Source: a bacterium (GTDB lineage Bacteria; Electryoneota; RPQS01; DYHQ01). Taken from it: a stretch of 64,000 nucleotides of DNA. Positions 1 through 10,392 of this stretch are shown here, piece by piece. How positions within the stretch are numbered: the first letter of the stretch is position 1; the number at the start of each line of letters is the position of its first letter. The position numbers and the translations under genes were made by a program. Location of the stretch: NCBI GenBank assembly GCA_030622545.1, contig JAUXGA010000004.1, positions 62,001-126,000 on the forward strand, written 5' to 3'. Under the pieces are notes generated by a model, which was not told where the DNA came from, did not search any database, and worked only from the letters and a program-made list of their open reading frames with translations.

Positions 1-1
1 G

Positions 2-280
2 CGCCTTTTGGATTTCGGTTTCCACCCACCGACGGTTTACTTCCCGCTGATTGTTTCTGAAGCTTTGATGATTGAACCCACAGAAACCGAATCCAAAGAA
101 ACGATGGATCGGTTTGTCGATGCGATGAAGAGAATTGCGCATGAATCCGAAACTGAACCTGAACAATTGAAGAACGCTCCCACCGCAACGCCTGTTCAAA
201 GACTTGATGAAGTGGCCGCCGCTCGAAATTTGGATATCAATTACTTTGCGCAGCCTAAAACTTCGGCTAAACGTGGATGA
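2..280 (+). CDS. gcvPB: Glycine dehydrogenase (decarboxylating) subunit 2, C-terminal fragment
   Basis: Only the last 90 or so residues are inside the window; the frame is open from base 2 and the gene begins upstream. The peptide starts at the conserved stretch [12 protein letters not shown] and runs into [14 protein letters not shown], which I recognise as the C-terminal part of the P-protein subunit 2 of the glycine cleavage system. That PLP enzyme decarboxylates glycine and passes the aminomethyl group to the lipoylated H protein. The tail after about residue 60 is low-complexity and typical of the family end. The TTG at base 8 is an internal leucine, not a start. The stop overlaps the next start (ATGA), so the downstream helicase gene is probably translationally coupled. 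A standalone subunit 2 implies the split gcvPA/gcvPB form, but gcvPA is not visible here. Confidence 0.9.
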   Translation, partial: RLLDFGFHPPTVYFPLIVSEALMIEPTETESKETMDRFVDAMKRIAHESETEPEQLKNAPTATPVQRLDEVAAARNLDINYFAQPKTSAKRG

Positions 281-3207
281 ATCCAACAGCGAAAAATAAA
301 GATGTTCAAAAGTGGCTCTCAGAGCTTGGCCTCCGAGAATTTGTCGCTCTTGATTTGGAAACGACAGGTCTCGAAGCGGCAGCGCACCGGATTATCGAAG
401 TGGGAGCGGTTCGTTTTCAGGATGGTGTGGAAGTCGATGTCTTCGAGCAATTGGTGAATCCGGGTGAACCTCTGCCGCCTTTTATTGCGGAACTGACCGG
501 CTTGACCGATGATGACTTGCAGAATCAACCGCCTTTTTCTGCTGTGGCAAACGACCTCTTAGAGTTCATTGGCACCGTTCCAATTGTCGGGCAGAATGTT
601 AGTTTTGACTTAGCTTTCCTGACTGCCGAAGGCCGAAGACTCGATAACACGAAAGGGCGCAGAAATCCTTTCACTTTTTCAAAGCATGAGGTTTTAGACA
701 CCGCTCAGCTTTGCCGGATATTCTGGCCCGAATGGCCGCGTTTCGGACTCGCGCTGCTTGCGGAAATATTCGGCATCGAGCAAATGTTGAAGCACCGCGC
801 CGTGGCTGATGCTCGCGCGACAGGAAACGTTCTCTGTCAGATTATTGAACAGCTTCCTGATCGTATCTGGGCGGAGCTGGCTCAAGATTTAGCGTATCTG
901 AGCAGAGGCACCTTCCACCGTTCAGAACGCTTTTTCATGCGGCTCGAAAAACTTGCTGATGGGATAATTCCTCCGGAAGATGTCGTGCGGCAATTCGAAC
1001 AGATTGCTGATGCCCACGAAAAGACGCCTGAGGAACTTCCTTCACTGGAGGAGGTTTTTGATGAACACGGTCTTCTGCAAAAAGTTTTACCGAATTACGA
1101 ATTAAGACCTGCACAGTTGCAGATGGCTCAAGCTGTGAAAGCGTCATTGGAACAGAATGAAATCCTCCTATGCGAAGCACCAACGGGAGTCGGCAAATCG
1201 CTGGCTTACCTTTTTGCAGCCGCTCTCTGGGCTGTGGGCAATCCCGACGAAGCGCGGCAAGTTTTTGTGTCATCACACACGAAAGCTCTCCAGGAACAAC
1301 TTCACCGAAAAGAAATGCACACCCTTCATGAATTGCGAATTCCTGTTCAAAGCGCGATTCTCAAAGGGAGGAAAAACTATCTCTGCTGCAGGCGATTGCG
1401 AAGCGTGATTCGAGAAGCTCCGGCGCAACTTTCCGATGAGGATCGCTTGCGCCTGATGCCGCTGATTCGCTGGGCTGCCACGACAACAACCGGCGACATT
1501 TCCGAAACAGGCGGTTTTCGACCTGAGAGCGCCCCGTGGCTTTGGGCGCAAGTCTGCAATGATTCGACCAGTTGCTCCCGCTCGAATTGTGGAACTTCAA
1601 AGGGATGTTTTTATCGAATCGCTCAGGAACGAGCTGCAAAAGCACAGATTGTTTTTGTCAATCACGCACTGCTGTTCAGCGATCCATCGCGCTTTACCAT
1701 GAAGCCTGCTCCCTTGCGAAAGTTCGTTCTCGACGAAGGTCATCACATCGAGCGAGCGGCGGCAAGTGCGGCGACTATCGAGTTGGATTCTTTCAAGCTT
1801 CGCAGCGTATTGATGAGGCTTCTTGAAGAACGAACCGACAGAGGACTTCTGACTCGTTTGAGTTCTGCACTATCTCGTAGAGAAGCATCAAACAGCGAAA
1901 TCGAAAAGCTGACGATAGCGCTTCGCGACAATACAGCGAGTTTTTATAGTACGATTCGCTCCTGTTTCGATGAACTCGCTTCAGTGCTTCCTTCGAAAGA
2001 AGCTGTCGGAATCTCGAAAATCCGCTTTCGGCATGATGATCGAATTCATCAGACGCTTTCGGAGCACGGAAATTCTCTGCTTTTACAGTGGCGAGAATTA
2101 GTGGGCGAGCTGCAGAAACTACTCCGACTACTTTCGGAATTAACCGGCGAGGATTCGATATCGCGGGAACTTCTGTTGGAATTGCGCAGCTCGCTGGAAA
2201 GGTTATCAGAGACAGAAAAAGCTCTCCAACGGATTTTCGATGCTACCGATGACGAGTGGGTTTACTGGGTTCAAACTCACACGGGAAACCGAGGGCGCAA
2301 CGTATCATTGCATGGCCGCCCCATCTTGATAGGGCCAATTTTGGAAAACAACTTTTGGCCGCTGGTAGATACCGCTGTCGTAACATCGGCGACACTGGCG
2401 ACCGACGGAACGTTTGAACATTGCAAAACAAGCCTCGGACTTGGAAATGTTCCTGAGAAACGACTGTCGGAAACAAGGTTGCCGAGTCCCTTCGATTTAA
2501 AAGAGCAGATGAGATTGTTTGTTCCGGTTTATTTTCCGAATCCGCGAGGGCAATCAGATGCATGGACATCACATATCGGGCAGTTGATTGCAGAAATCAT
2601 ACGGCGACAGCGTCGAGGAACGCTCGTTCTGACGACGTCTCTGAAACTTCTGGATCATTTGGCGGCGGAACTCACGCCCATCGCGAAATCAGAGCAGCGA
2701 ATACTTCTGGCGCAAGGGCGCGACGGAGCGCCGACGAAACTTCTCGAAGAATTCCGCAAGCGAAAGGATGCGATTCTCCTCGGCGCCGCAAATTTCTGGG
2801 AAGGGGTGGATGTGGTAGGCGAAGCGCTGCAGATTCTTATTGTCACAAGACTGCCGTTTGATGTTCCCTCGGAGCCGTGGATCGCATCTCGCCTCGATAA
2901 ATATTCTGATGCAGGTATCGACGCTTTTCAAAAACTCAGCCTTCCGGAGGCTGTCCTGCGGCTTCGTCAGGGTCTCGGTCGTTTGATTCGCCATCGTCAT
3001 GATAGAGGGATTGCGATTATTACCGATTCGCGGATTTTTACAACGCGTTTTGGTGCATTGATTCGTTCAGAATTACCCGTCGAAGCAATCGCGGTGACAA
3101 CTCCCGATGACCTCTGGCGGATGTGTGACGAATTCTTTCCGGAAACCTCTCAGAGCTGGTCTGAATCGTCTTCAGAATTTTCATACAATGAAACAACAAA
3201 CGGGTGA
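277..3207 (+). CDS. dinG: DnaQ-like exonuclease fused to DinG-family Fe-S helicase
   Basis: A 976-residue fusion. Residues about 20-200 form a DEDD 3'-5' exonuclease: ALDLETTG supplies Asp26 and Glu28, [10 protein letters not shown] the next acidic motif, and HRAVADA the final His/Asp motif. Residues about 270-950 form an XPD/DinG superfamily 2 helicase: Walker [10 protein letters not shown] near residue 300, a block of cysteines at 370/371, 427, 433, 438 and 444 expected to hold a 4Fe-4S cluster, motif II at 486 reading DEGH where the family usually has DEAH, and C-terminal motifs GVDVVG and RQGLGRLIR. Such fusions are known in Firmicutes and other phyla and unwind or trim DNA during repair. 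It overlaps both neighbours by 4 bp (ATGA in front, GTGA behind). Family confident; exact repair role inferred. Confidence 0.93.
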   Translation: MNPTAKNKDVQKWLSELGLREFVALDLETTGLEAAAHRIIEVGAVRFQDGVEVDVFEQLVNPGEPLPPFIAELTGLTDDDLQNQPPFSAVANDLLEFIGTVPIVGQNVSFDLAFLTAEGRRLDNTKGRRNPFTFSKHEVLDTAQLCRIFWPEWPRFGLALLAEIFGIEQMLKHRAVADARATGNVLCQIIEQLPDRIWAELAQDLAYLSRGTFHRSERFFMRLEKLADGIIPPEDVVRQFEQIADAHEKTPEELPSLEEVFDEHGLLQKVLPNYELRPAQLQMAQAVKASLEQNEILLCEAPTGVGKSLAYLFAAALWAVGNPDEARQVFVSSHTKALQEQLHRKEMHTLHELRIPVQSAILKGRKNYLCCRRLRSVIREAPAQLSDEDRLRLMPLIRWAATTTTGDISETGGFRPESAPWLWAQVCNDSTSCSRSNCGTSKGCFYRIAQERAAKAQIVFVNHALLFSDPSRFTMKPAPLRKFVLDEGHHIERAAASAATIELDSFKLRSVLMRLLEERTDRGLLTRLSSALSRREASNSEIEKLTIALRDNTASFYSTIRSCFDELASVLPSKEAVGISKIRFRHDDRIHQTLSEHGNSLLLQWRELVGELQKLLRLLSELTGEDSISRELLLELRSSLERLSETEKALQRIFDATDDEWVYWVQTHTGNRGRNVSLHGRPILIGPILENNFWPLVDTAVVTSATLATDGTFEHCKTSLGLGNVPEKRLSETRLPSPFDLKEQMRLFVPVYFPNPRGQSDAWTSHIGQLIAEIIRRQRRGTLVLTTSLKLLDHLAAELTPIAKSEQRILLAQGRDGAPTKLLEEFRKRKDAILLGAANFWEGVDVVGEALQILIVTRLPFDVPSEPWIASRLDKYSDAGIDAFQKLSLPEAVLRLRQGLGRLIRHRHDRGIAIITDSRIFTTRFGALIRSELPVEAIAVTTPDDLWRMCDEFFPETSQSWSESSSEFSYNETTNG

Positions 3208-3635
3208 ATCAAACGATGTTAAAAGATGAACGTGTCTCTTTTACAGGAATTGATCATATCGGCATTGCCGTCACGAATCTGGAAAAAGCAATCGACGTGT
3301 GGCAGCATGTGCTTTCTATTCCACTAAGCGGAATTGAGGAAGTCCCAAGTCAAGAAGTCAGATTGGCTGTTTTCAAGGTCGGCGATTCCCGAATTGAATT
3401 GGTCGAGGCTACTTCACCGGATTCACCGATTGCAAAATTCATCGCCAATCGAGGTGAAGGAGTTCATCATATTGCTCTGCGCACGCAAAAATGCAGCACC
3501 ACACTTCAGACGCTGAATGCGAAAGGAGTCGCGTTGATTGACAAAACGGCGCGTTCAGGAGCAGGGAATTCACACATCGGATTCGTGCATCCAAAATCTC
3601 TTGGGGGAGTGCTTCTGGAAATCATAGAGCGGTAA
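3204..3635 (+). CDS. mce: Methylmalonyl-CoA epimerase (VOC family)
   Basis: A 143-residue vicinal-oxygen-chelate protein with two beta-alpha-beta-beta-beta halves. The motifs DHIGIAV near the N-terminus, RIELVEA in the middle and GVHHIALR at about residue 90 carry the His and Glu metal ligands expected of methylmalonyl-CoA epimerase. The enzyme interconverts the (R) and (S) forms of methylmalonyl-CoA, linking propionyl-CoA and succinyl-CoA metabolism. The GTG start overlaps the helicase stop (GTGA); an ATG four codons later (3216) is an equally possible start. No methylmalonyl-CoA mutase or carboxylase gene lies nearby, so the pathway cannot be completed from this window. Other VOC dioxygenase-like proteins look similar, but this pattern fits epimerase best. 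Confidence 0.88.
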   Translation: MNQTMLKDERVSFTGIDHIGIAVTNLEKAIDVWQHVLSIPLSGIEEVPSQEVRLAVFKVGDSRIELVEATSPDSPIAKFIANRGEGVHHIALRTQKCSTTLQTLNAKGVALIDKTARSGAGNSHIGFVHPKSLGGVLLEIIER

Positions 3636-3692
3636 TCGGTTTCCTTCAATCGAATATTTCATTATTTAATACTATCAGAAAGGAATGTAATC

Positions 3693-4877
3693 ATGGTCAA
3701 GAAAAATTGGGGCTTTGCGACCTTAGCCGTCCACGGTTCGGGAGGTGTCTGTCCCCATACCGGCGCTGTTTCGATGCCGATTTACCAGAGTTCGACATTC
3801 GCATTCAAATCCGCTGAACAAGGGGAGAAACTTTTTACCGGCGAAGAAAAAGGTTATATCTATTCGCGCATCTCTAACCCGACGATTGATGCTCTGCAAA
3901 AAGAAATGGCTTTCTTAGAGAAGGGAGATGGTGCGTTGGCATTTGCTTCGGGAATGGCCGCATCGACAGCAACTGTTTTGGGATTTTGTGAATCGGGTGA
4001 CAGCGTCCTTTGCTCTCGAGTCGTCTATGGCGGGACGTATGCTATGTTTGCACATATCCTGCCAAAGCTGGGCATCGAGCCGATTTTTGTAGATGGCACT
4101 GATCTCGACCATATCGAAAACGCGATAAAGCCCAACACAAAGCTCCTGTTTGCTGAAACTCCCGCGAATCCCACATTGGATATTGTGGATATCGAAGCGT
4201 GCGCTGCGCTTGCAAAACGTCATAACATCGCGTTGGCCGTCGATAATACTTTTGCTACACCTTACTATCAACAACCGTTGACGTTAGGTGCTGACCTCGT
4301 TATGCATAGCGCAACGAAATATATCGGCGGACATGGGGACACCGTTGCCGGATTGATTATCTCAAACAAGGAGATTATCGAGAGAATTCATGACGGCGTC
4401 ATGGTCGATATGGGCGGCGTTATCAGTCCCTTTAATGCGTGGCTCTTGCTTCGTGGATTGAAAACATTGCCGATTCGAATGGACAGACATTCATCCAGTG
4501 CGATGCAGATAGCAAAATTTTTGAGCTTCCATCCCAAAGTCGAACAAGTGTACTATCCCGGATTGCCAATTCATCCTCAATTTGAGCTTGCAAAAAAACA
4601 GATGAAAAATTTCGGAGGGATGATTAGTTTCGATTTGAAAGCGGATCAGGAACAAATTCGCCGCTTTCAGGATGCACTCGAATTGTGCACCATCGCTGTT
4701 TCTCTTGGTGATTGCGACACTCTCGTTTGCCATCCGGCATCCACGACACATTCGACCTATACCGCAGAGGAACGCAAGGATGCGCGCATTAACGAGAAGC
4801 TCGTTCGCATTTCTGTCGGAGTGGAAGATCCGCAAGATATCATTGATGATTTGCAGCTGGGTTTGAAGAAGATGTAG
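3693..4877 (+). CDS. Cys/Met-metabolism PLP enzyme, methionine gamma-lyase-like
   Basis: A 394-residue fold-type I PLP enzyme of the trans-sulfuration family. Visible motifs are YIYSRISNPT (phosphate and cofactor contacts), FASGMAA, the aspartate in AVDNTFATPYY, and SATKYIGGHGD with the PLP Schiff-base Lys209. Overall sequence is closest in my judgement to methionine gamma-lyases, which cleave L-methionine to methanethiol, ammonia and 2-oxobutyrate. However, the cysteine that typifies those enzymes (Cys116 in Pseudomonas) aligns with Gly114 in VYGGTYA, so cystathionine gamma-lyase or gamma-synthase activity is a real alternative. AGGAATG sits just upstream of the ATG as ribosome binding site. 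It follows mce by 57 bp and precedes uvrC by 6 bp. Confidence 0.85.
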   Translation: MVKKNWGFATLAVHGSGGVCPHTGAVSMPIYQSSTFAFKSAEQGEKLFTGEEKGYIYSRISNPTIDALQKEMAFLEKGDGALAFASGMAASTATVLGFCESGDSVLCSRVVYGGTYAMFAHILPKLGIEPIFVDGTDLDHIENAIKPNTKLLFAETPANPTLDIVDIEACAALAKRHNIALAVDNTFATPYYQQPLTLGADLVMHSATKYIGGHGDTVAGLIISNKEIIERIHDGVMVDMGGVISPFNAWLLLRGLKTLPIRMDRHSSSAMQIAKFLSFHPKVEQVYYPGLPIHPQFELAKKQMKNFGGMISFDLKADQEQIRRFQDALELCTIAVSLGDCDTLVCHPASTTHSTYTAEERKDARINEKLVRISVGVEDPQDIIDDLQLGLKKM

Positions 4878-4883
4878 CTGTCA

Positions 4884-6722
4884 ATGAATCATCTGCGGGA
4901 AAAACTCGATGCGCTGCCCAAGAGTCCGGGCGTCTATCTTTTTCTGGATAAATCAGGAAAGGTGATTTACATCGGAAAAGCTCGGGCGCTGCGGCATCGT
5001 GTGCGCTCGTACTTCCAGCGAAATCATGACGGCCGTTATCAATTCGACGCTTTGGTTTCTCGGATTGCTGATTTTGAAATTATTCCTACGGACAACGAAC
5101 TCGAAGCTCTGATTTTAGAAAACAATCTTATCCGCGAAAAGAAGCCGCGTTATAATGTCGAACTGCGTGATGACAAATCTTTTCCCTTTCTGCAGGTCAC
5201 ACGGGAACCCTTTCCGCGCATTTTCTTGACGCGCAAACCTGTTCAAGACGGGTCGCGTTACTTCGGCCCCTTTTCCAAGCTCGTTCACTTTAAGCCGCTG
5301 ATCCATGTCCTGAAGGGACTCTTAAAAATCCGCATCTGCAATCTCCCATTGACTCCCGAAACCATCGCAGCAGGCAAATTCAAAAAATGTTTGGAGTATG
5401 ACATCGGCCGCTGCGATGCGCCCTGCATCGGTCTTGAAGATGCTGACACTTACAACCAGCACATACGAGATTATTTGCAAGTTCTTCAGGGGCACGGAGA
5501 AGCCATCGTTGCCGATTTGCACAAAAGGCTTGACACACTGGCGGAAGAACTGAAATTCGAAGAAGCGGCGCAATTGCGAGATCAGCTTCGCTCGCTCGAT
5601 AAACTATCTCTACGGCAAAAGGTGCTCAGTCCGCATGCTGTGGATCACGACGTTATTGCGTTGACTATCGAAGATCAGGAAGGATGTGCTGTCATTTTTC
5701 AGATTCGCGCAGGTCGAATGATTGGTCGTCTGCACTATATCCTTCGTCGTTTGAAGGATAGGGAAGAGGGAGAAATCCTCGCGCATTTTCTTGAACAGTA
5801 TTATTCCGTTTCGACGCTCATTCCGAAAGAAATCTTTCTTCCATCGGAAATCTCGGATTCGGATTTGTTGACCCAGTGGCTCTCAAATAAACGTGGAAAC
5901 AAAGTAGAAATCTTTGTGCCAAAGCGCGGCGAAAAAGTCAAATTTCTCCAACTGGCGCATAGAAACGCGGAGCTCCTTTTAGGAGAATATAAACGCGCCC
6001 AAGCAAAACGGGAGCGAATTCCCGCAGCGCTTGAGCAGTTGCAGAAAGTACTGCACCTCTCGGCTTTACCCAAACGCATTGAAGCCTTTGACATCTCAAC
6101 TTCGCAGGGGCGAGAGACGGTAGCAAGTCTCGTCGTTTTTGAGAACGCACGTCCCGCAAAGAAACAATATCGACGTTTTGCTATTAAGAGGGTTGAAGGT
6201 CAGGATGATTTCGCTTCGATGAAGGAAGTGATTGAGCGGCGCTATACTCGCGTGAAGAGCACAGCGCAAACACTTCCGGACCTTGTGTTGGTGGATGGTG
6301 GTAAAGGTCAGCTTTCCGCGGCGGTTGAAGCTCTGCGTGAGGTGGGACTTCCAAAGCAGCCTGTTATCGGACTTGCCAAACGCCTCGAAGAAGTTTTTCT
6401 TCCCGGCGATCCTCTTCCGCAAAATATTCCCCGAACATCATCCGCGCTAAAACTTCTGCAGACGGTTCGTGATGAAGCGCATCGCTATGCAATTCAGTAT
6501 CACCGCCTCCTGCGTAAAAAGCGAACGCTGGAATCCGTTCTTGATAGCGTAAGAGGTGTCGGGCCGTCGAAGCGCCGTGCTCTGCTGAATCACTTCGGAA
6601 CGATGACGAAACTGCGCGAAGCATCCGTGGAAGCTATCGCGAGCGTATCGGGTCTTTCGCCGAAACTTGCTCAGGCCGTTTTTGATTTCCTCCGGAAATC
6701 TTCTGAAGAAGAAGGACACTGA
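4884..6722 (+). CDS. uvrC: Excinuclease ABC subunit C
   Basis: A 612-residue UvrC, the subunit that makes the dual incisions around UvrB-bound lesions in nucleotide excision repair. All the usual parts are present: an N-terminal GIY-YIG nuclease (GVYLFLD, then VIYIGKA with the conserved arginines following), the cysteine cluster KKCLEYDIGRCDAPC at about residue 168, a UVR/UvrB-interaction helix (LKFEEAAQLRDQL) near 230, the central RNase H-like domain with LVDGGKGQL, and a C-terminal tandem helix-hairpin-helix (VRGVGPSKRRALLNHFG). Length and order are normal. It is 6 bp behind the PLP enzyme and 2 bp ahead of the glycosyltransferase gene, so it is co-transcribed with both. Confidence 0.97.
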   Translation: MNHLREKLDALPKSPGVYLFLDKSGKVIYIGKARALRHRVRSYFQRNHDGRYQFDALVSRIADFEIIPTDNELEALILENNLIREKKPRYNVELRDDKSFPFLQVTREPFPRIFLTRKPVQDGSRYFGPFSKLVHFKPLIHVLKGLLKIRICNLPLTPETIAAGKFKKCLEYDIGRCDAPCIGLEDADTYNQHIRDYLQVLQGHGEAIVADLHKRLDTLAEELKFEEAAQLRDQLRSLDKLSLRQKVLSPHAVDHDVIALTIEDQEGCAVIFQIRAGRMIGRLHYILRRLKDREEGEILAHFLEQYYSVSTLIPKEIFLPSEISDSDLLTQWLSNKRGNKVEIFVPKRGEKVKFLQLAHRNAELLLGEYKRAQAKRERIPAALEQLQKVLHLSALPKRIEAFDISTSQGRETVASLVVFENARPAKKQYRRFAIKRVEGQDDFASMKEVIERRYTRVKSTAQTLPDLVLVDGGKGQLSAAVEALREVGLPKQPVIGLAKRLEEVFLPGDPLPQNIPRTSSALKLLQTVRDEAHRYAIQYHRLLRKKRTLESVLDSVRGVGPSKRRALLNHFGTMTKLREASVEAIASVSGLSPKLAQAVFDFLRKSSEEEGH

Positions 6723-6724
6723 GG

Positions 6725-8017
6725 ATGGAGGAGAAGAAAACATCTTACCGGCGTTTGTTTTTAGCTCTGGCGTGTGCGGGTCTTCTTCTGCGTCTGGTTC
6801 TGGTGGTTTTTCGCCCCGGCCCACTGGGTACTGATGAAGTTATCTATGATCCTCTCGGCTGGAGTTTAGCCAGTCAAGGCAGTTACATGCTTGACGGCAG
6901 TGCTGCGACTTGGCCGCCCGGTTATCCCGCATTCTTGGCGGTGATTTATCTTGTGTTCGGGCATTCGCCAGTAGCAGCGGGTGTTTTTCAGAGTTTGCTA
7001 GACGTCTTGGCGGGAATTATTCTGGCGAGTTTGGGAGCGCGACACTTTGGCAGGCGAGCTGGCTTGACGATTCTTGCGCTGTGGATGTTTTTACCCGCGC
7101 GTGCGATTTTGCCATCTCTGCTCATCAGCGAAGCTACATTTCTTATCTTTTTCATCATCGCGCTGGCGTTGTTCGCAAAGCGAGGCTGGATTGAAGCGGT
7201 CTTAAACGGAGTCTTATGGGCGGCGATACTTTACACGCGACCCGTTGCACTGCTCGCCATCGTCGTCTTAGCTATCGGTCGCTGGAAATATGAGAAATGG
7301 CGCACTCTCATCCCCGTAGGATTGGCAGCCCTGTTGCTGTTGCCTTATGCAACCTGGAATTTACAGAAGCATGGTTCGTTCACGATTTATACGGGTGTGG
7401 GGATGAATTTTTACATGGGACATAACGCAAAATCTTCTGGAGGATATGGCATTCCTGAAGGACCGCTTCCTTGGGATACGCTAACAGCACCGGGAGAAGT
7501 GGCCATTAATCAGGTCGCGTTTAGAGCGGGACTTCGTGATATGCTGGTGCAGCCATGGCGGGAAGTAAAACTACTGGCGTCCAAAGCAGCTTTCTTTTTC
7601 ATGTCGGATATTCCCATTTTACTTGTTTATTCACCTCTTTTAGAAGATTCTGAGATGTCTCTTCGACAGCAAATAGCCGAGCGTCCACTCGGCGTACGCC
7701 TGCTCGTCGCTTTGCCGTACATGATTCTTGTTTTACTTGCGTGGGCGGGATTGTTTTTCCTAAATCCTTGGAAAGATCACACGATTTGGGGTGCAAGCGC
7801 GTTTACTTTCTTTTTGGCATCACTTGTTTTTGTCGCTTTACCACGCTATCACGAACCGCTCATGCCGCTTTTCATAGTGTTAGCGGGAGCGATGTTTGCA
7901 CAACCTCGCATCCAGCGCCGTCGTCCGGGTCGATTTGCTCTGTGGATTTGGCGACTCGGCTCCCTCGGTTTGATAGCGATTTGGATAGCTGAATGGACCG
8001 TGGTTTTAACCGCTTAA
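6725..8017 (+). CDS. GT-C membrane glycosyltransferase (GT39/ArnT-like)
   Basis: A 430-residue multi-spanning membrane protein. About ten hydrophobic helices alternate with basic loops. After the first helix the periplasmic loop carries GTDEVIYD, the acidic pair that characterises GT-C (protein mannosyltransferase/ArnT-type) enzymes, and [11 protein letters not shown] follows, another hallmark. Such enzymes use polyprenyl-phosphate sugars outside the inner membrane to glycosylate lipids, glycans or proteins. AAGGA 9 bases upstream of the ATG serves as ribosome binding site; the gene starts 2 bp after the uvrC stop, which looks like operon packing rather than functional linkage. The acceptor and sugar cannot be read from sequence. 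Confidence 0.8.
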   Translation: MEEKKTSYRRLFLALACAGLLLRLVLVVFRPGPLGTDEVIYDPLGWSLASQGSYMLDGSAATWPPGYPAFLAVIYLVFGHSPVAAGVFQSLLDVLAGIILASLGARHFGRRAGLTILALWMFLPARAILPSLLISEATFLIFFIIALALFAKRGWIEAVLNGVLWAAILYTRPVALLAIVVLAIGRWKYEKWRTLIPVGLAALLLLPYATWNLQKHGSFTIYTGVGMNFYMGHNAKSSGGYGIPEGPLPWDTLTAPGEVAINQVAFRAGLRDMLVQPWREVKLLASKAAFFFMSDIPILLVYSPLLEDSEMSLRQQIAERPLGVRLLVALPYMILVLLAWAGLFFLNPWKDHTIWGASAFTFFLASLVFVALPRYHEPLMPLFIVLAGAMFAQPRIQRRRPGRFALWIWRLGSLGLIAIWIAEWTVVLTA

Positions 8018-8045
8018 GAATCTTTCATTCTTAAAGAGGATAATC

Positions 8046-10280
8046 TTGAAAGAAAAGCTTGTCACGTTAGAACTTGCCCTTGAACATGGGCTGACGCCTG
8101 AAGAGTATGAAAATATTTGCGAGCTGTTGGGGCGAACACCCACCTTCACAGAGTTGGGACTCTACTCTGTAATGTGGTCGGAACACTGCTCATATAAAAG
8201 CTCCATTCTGGAATTGAAAACGCTGCCAACGCAGGGAAAACATATGCTGGCTCAGGCGGGGGAAGAAAATGCGGGACTTCTCGACATAGGCGGCGGGCTG
8301 GCTGTTTGTTTTAAAATCGAGAGTCATAATCATCCCTCCGCGATTGAACCCTATCAGGGAGCCGCGACTGGAGTGGGGGGGATTCTGCGCGACATCTTCA
8401 CGATGGGAGCGCGCCCCATCGCGGCGCTCAATTCTTTGCGCTTCGGTTCGCTGTCCGACCCGCATCAGCGAGACCTCATGCGCGGAGTTGTCCGGGGAAT
8501 CGGAGATTACGGCAACTGTTTCGGCGTTCCTACGGTCGCCGGTGAGGTGTATTTCGATATGAGTTATAGTGGGAATCCGTTGGTGAACGCTATGGCGGTC
8601 GGTATCGTACCTGTCAAAGCTGTCGCGCGATCGGCAGCAAAAGGAAAGGGGAATCCTGTCTTCATTGTCGGGTCGTCAACCGGTCGGGACGGTATTCACG
8701 GCGCGACCTTCGCGTCCGAAGAACTTTCGGAGCGTTCTTCCGAGCGTAGGCCATCGGTGCAAATTGGTGATCCTTTTAAGGAAAAGTTACTCATGGAAGC
8801 GACGTTGGAGCTCGTCGCATCGGACGCGTTAGTCGGGATTCAGGATATGGGCGCGGCGGGAATCGTCTGCTCCTGCACGGAAACAGCGGCGCGGGGGAAA
8901 GTCGGAATTGAGATTGATGTCGACAAAGTTCCGCTTCGAGAACCCGATATGATTCCCTATGAAATCTGTCTATCCGAGTCGCAGGAACGGATGTTGGTGA
9001 TTATCGAAAAAGGAAAAGAGAACATCGCCAAACAAATTTTTGAAAAATGGGAATTACATGCGGAACCGATTGGCGAAGTTACGGAAGGCGGCCGTTTCAC
9101 CGTGACACGAAACGGACAAATCGTAGCCGATGTTCCCGCAGATAGTCTGGTTTTGGGAGGAGGTGCGCCGCAATACAAGCGACCTTCACGCAAACCTTTT
9201 GAACTGGAAGCACATAAACATTTCAATCCAGATCATGTACCGGAACCTGCGGATTACTCCAAAGTACTGGCGAAACTTCTTGCCTCGCCCAACATTGCTT
9301 CGAAACGCTGGGTCTTCGAGCAATATGATCATACTATCGGCGCGAATACGATGGTGGGGCCGGGATTGTCTGACGCCGCCGTCATACGAGTGCCGGGAAC
9401 ACAAAAAGCGCTGGCGCTGACAGTGGATGGCAACGGCAAACGTGTCGCGCTGAATCCCCGCCGAGGCGCAGAATTGGCCGTCTGTGAAGCCGCTTTGAAC
9501 GTCGCATGTACGGGAGGACGACCGATTGGACTCACGAATTGTTTGAATTTCGGCAATCCTATGGATGAAGAAATTTATTACTTCTTCCGCGAAACCATCG
9601 CAGGGATGGGGCAGGCTTGCCGTGCTCTGGAGATTCCTGTCACCGGCGGGAATGTCTCTTTTTATAATGAATCGAAGAACGAATCTGTCATGCCGACACC
9701 CGTCATCGGCATGGTTGGTCTATTGGAGGATTTCTCTCTTGCCACCCCGACAGGGTTCCAGGAGGAAGGTGATTTCATCGCGTTGCTGGGAACACAAGGA
9801 AAAGATCTCGGCGGCAGCGAATACCTACATCTTTTCCATGACTTGATTTCCGGTCCCGTGCCTGAGATAAATCTTGAACGACACAAAGCTTTAATCCAAC
9901 TGCTGAAACATCTCACGGACAACCGCTTGATTCGTTCTGCGCATGACATTTCAGATGGCGGTCTGGCAGTGTGTCTGACCGAGGCTTGCATGCCAAAATC
10001 TTTGGGCGCAGTTTTGACGTTTCCATGGGACTTGCGCCCCTTGGAAATTCTGTTTGCGGAAAACGCATCCTGCGTTGTGGTTTCAGTGAATGGAGATTTG
10101 TGGGGCAAATTCCGAGATGCATGCAAGAAGTTCGATATCCCGGTGAAAATGCTTGGGCGCGTAGGCGGTGAAACTCTCGCTATCAACGATTGGCTCGTGC
10201 TTCCCGTAAAAAAAGCCGAAGAGATATACGAAAAAGTCCTTCCGGATATTATGGAGCAAGTGGAAGAGCTATCGGTGTAG
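8046..10280 (+). CDS. purL: Phosphoribosylformylglycinamidine synthase subunit PurL
   Basis: A 744-residue small-type PurL, the ATP-dependent synthetase subunit that converts FGAR to FGAM in purine synthesis with PurQ and PurS. Visible family blocks are [11 protein letters not shown], the ATP-site stretch [20 protein letters not shown] near residue 95, [25 protein letters not shown], and in the second half the repeated PurM-like domain ([22 protein letters not shown]). The start is TTG at 8046 behind an AAAGAGGAT ribosome binding site; no ATG precedes the conserved N-terminus. No purQ or purS is adjacent. It is followed by a two-way terminator facing the convergent T9SS gene. Confidence 0.96.
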   Translation: MKEKLVTLELALEHGLTPEEYENICELLGRTPTFTELGLYSVMWSEHCSYKSSILELKTLPTQGKHMLAQAGEENAGLLDIGGGLAVCFKIESHNHPSAIEPYQGAATGVGGILRDIFTMGARPIAALNSLRFGSLSDPHQRDLMRGVVRGIGDYGNCFGVPTVAGEVYFDMSYSGNPLVNAMAVGIVPVKAVARSAAKGKGNPVFIVGSSTGRDGIHGATFASEELSERSSERRPSVQIGDPFKEKLLMEATLELVASDALVGIQDMGAAGIVCSCTETAARGKVGIEIDVDKVPLREPDMIPYEICLSESQERMLVIIEKGKENIAKQIFEKWELHAEPIGEVTEGGRFTVTRNGQIVADVPADSLVLGGGAPQYKRPSRKPFELEAHKHFNPDHVPEPADYSKVLAKLLASPNIASKRWVFEQYDHTIGANTMVGPGLSDAAVIRVPGTQKALALTVDGNGKRVALNPRRGAELAVCEAALNVACTGGRPIGLTNCLNFGNPMDEEIYYFFRETIAGMGQACRALEIPVTGGNVSFYNESKNESVMPTPVIGMVGLLEDFSLATPTGFQEEGDFIALLGTQGKDLGGSEYLHLFHDLISGPVPEINLERHKALIQLLKHLTDNRLIRSAHDISDGGLAVCLTEACMPKSLGAVLTFPWDLRPLEILFAENASCVVVSVNGDLWGKFRDACKKFDIPVKMLGRVGGETLAINDWLVLPVKKAEEIYEKVLPDIMEQVEELSV

Positions 10281-10311
10281 AGAGTTTTATTTTGTCCACT
10301 TCCCTTACATT

Positions 10312-10327
10312 CCCCCGCAGGCGGGGG
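10312..10327. other. Small GC-only inverted repeat after purL
   Basis: CCCCCGC at 10312-10318 and GCGGGGG at 10321-10327 are perfect complements with only two bases between, so a real loop would open one or two pairs. It lies just before the stronger terminator and has no T-run of its own. It may add to termination; on its own the role is unclear. Confidence 0.4.
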
Positions 10328-10330
10328 GAG

Positions 10331-10369
10331 AAAGAAAACCGCGCGAAAATCATTCGCGCGGCTTTCTTT
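10331..10369. terminator. Bidirectional intrinsic terminator between purL and T9SS gene
   Basis: CCGCGCGAA (10339-10347) pairs perfectly with TTCGCGCGG (10353-10361) around a five-base loop. It is flanked by AAAGAAAA on the left and CTTTCTTT on the right, so each strand gives a hairpin followed by a U-rich tail. It sits exactly where two convergent genes end and should stop both. Confidence 0.85.
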
Positions 10370-10392
10370 ATACAAAGATGTTGGTGTCAGAA

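Noticed and set aside
3645-3675. TTCAAT ... TACTAT as a promoter for the gamma-lyase gene
   Set aside because: The boxes match poorly and the spacer is 19 bp; not strong enough to call.
9662-10375. A 237-codon minus-strand open frame reaching from the terminator into purL
   Set aside because: Antisense to the conserved PurL C-terminal domain, and its first codons run through the terminator hairpin; no family match.
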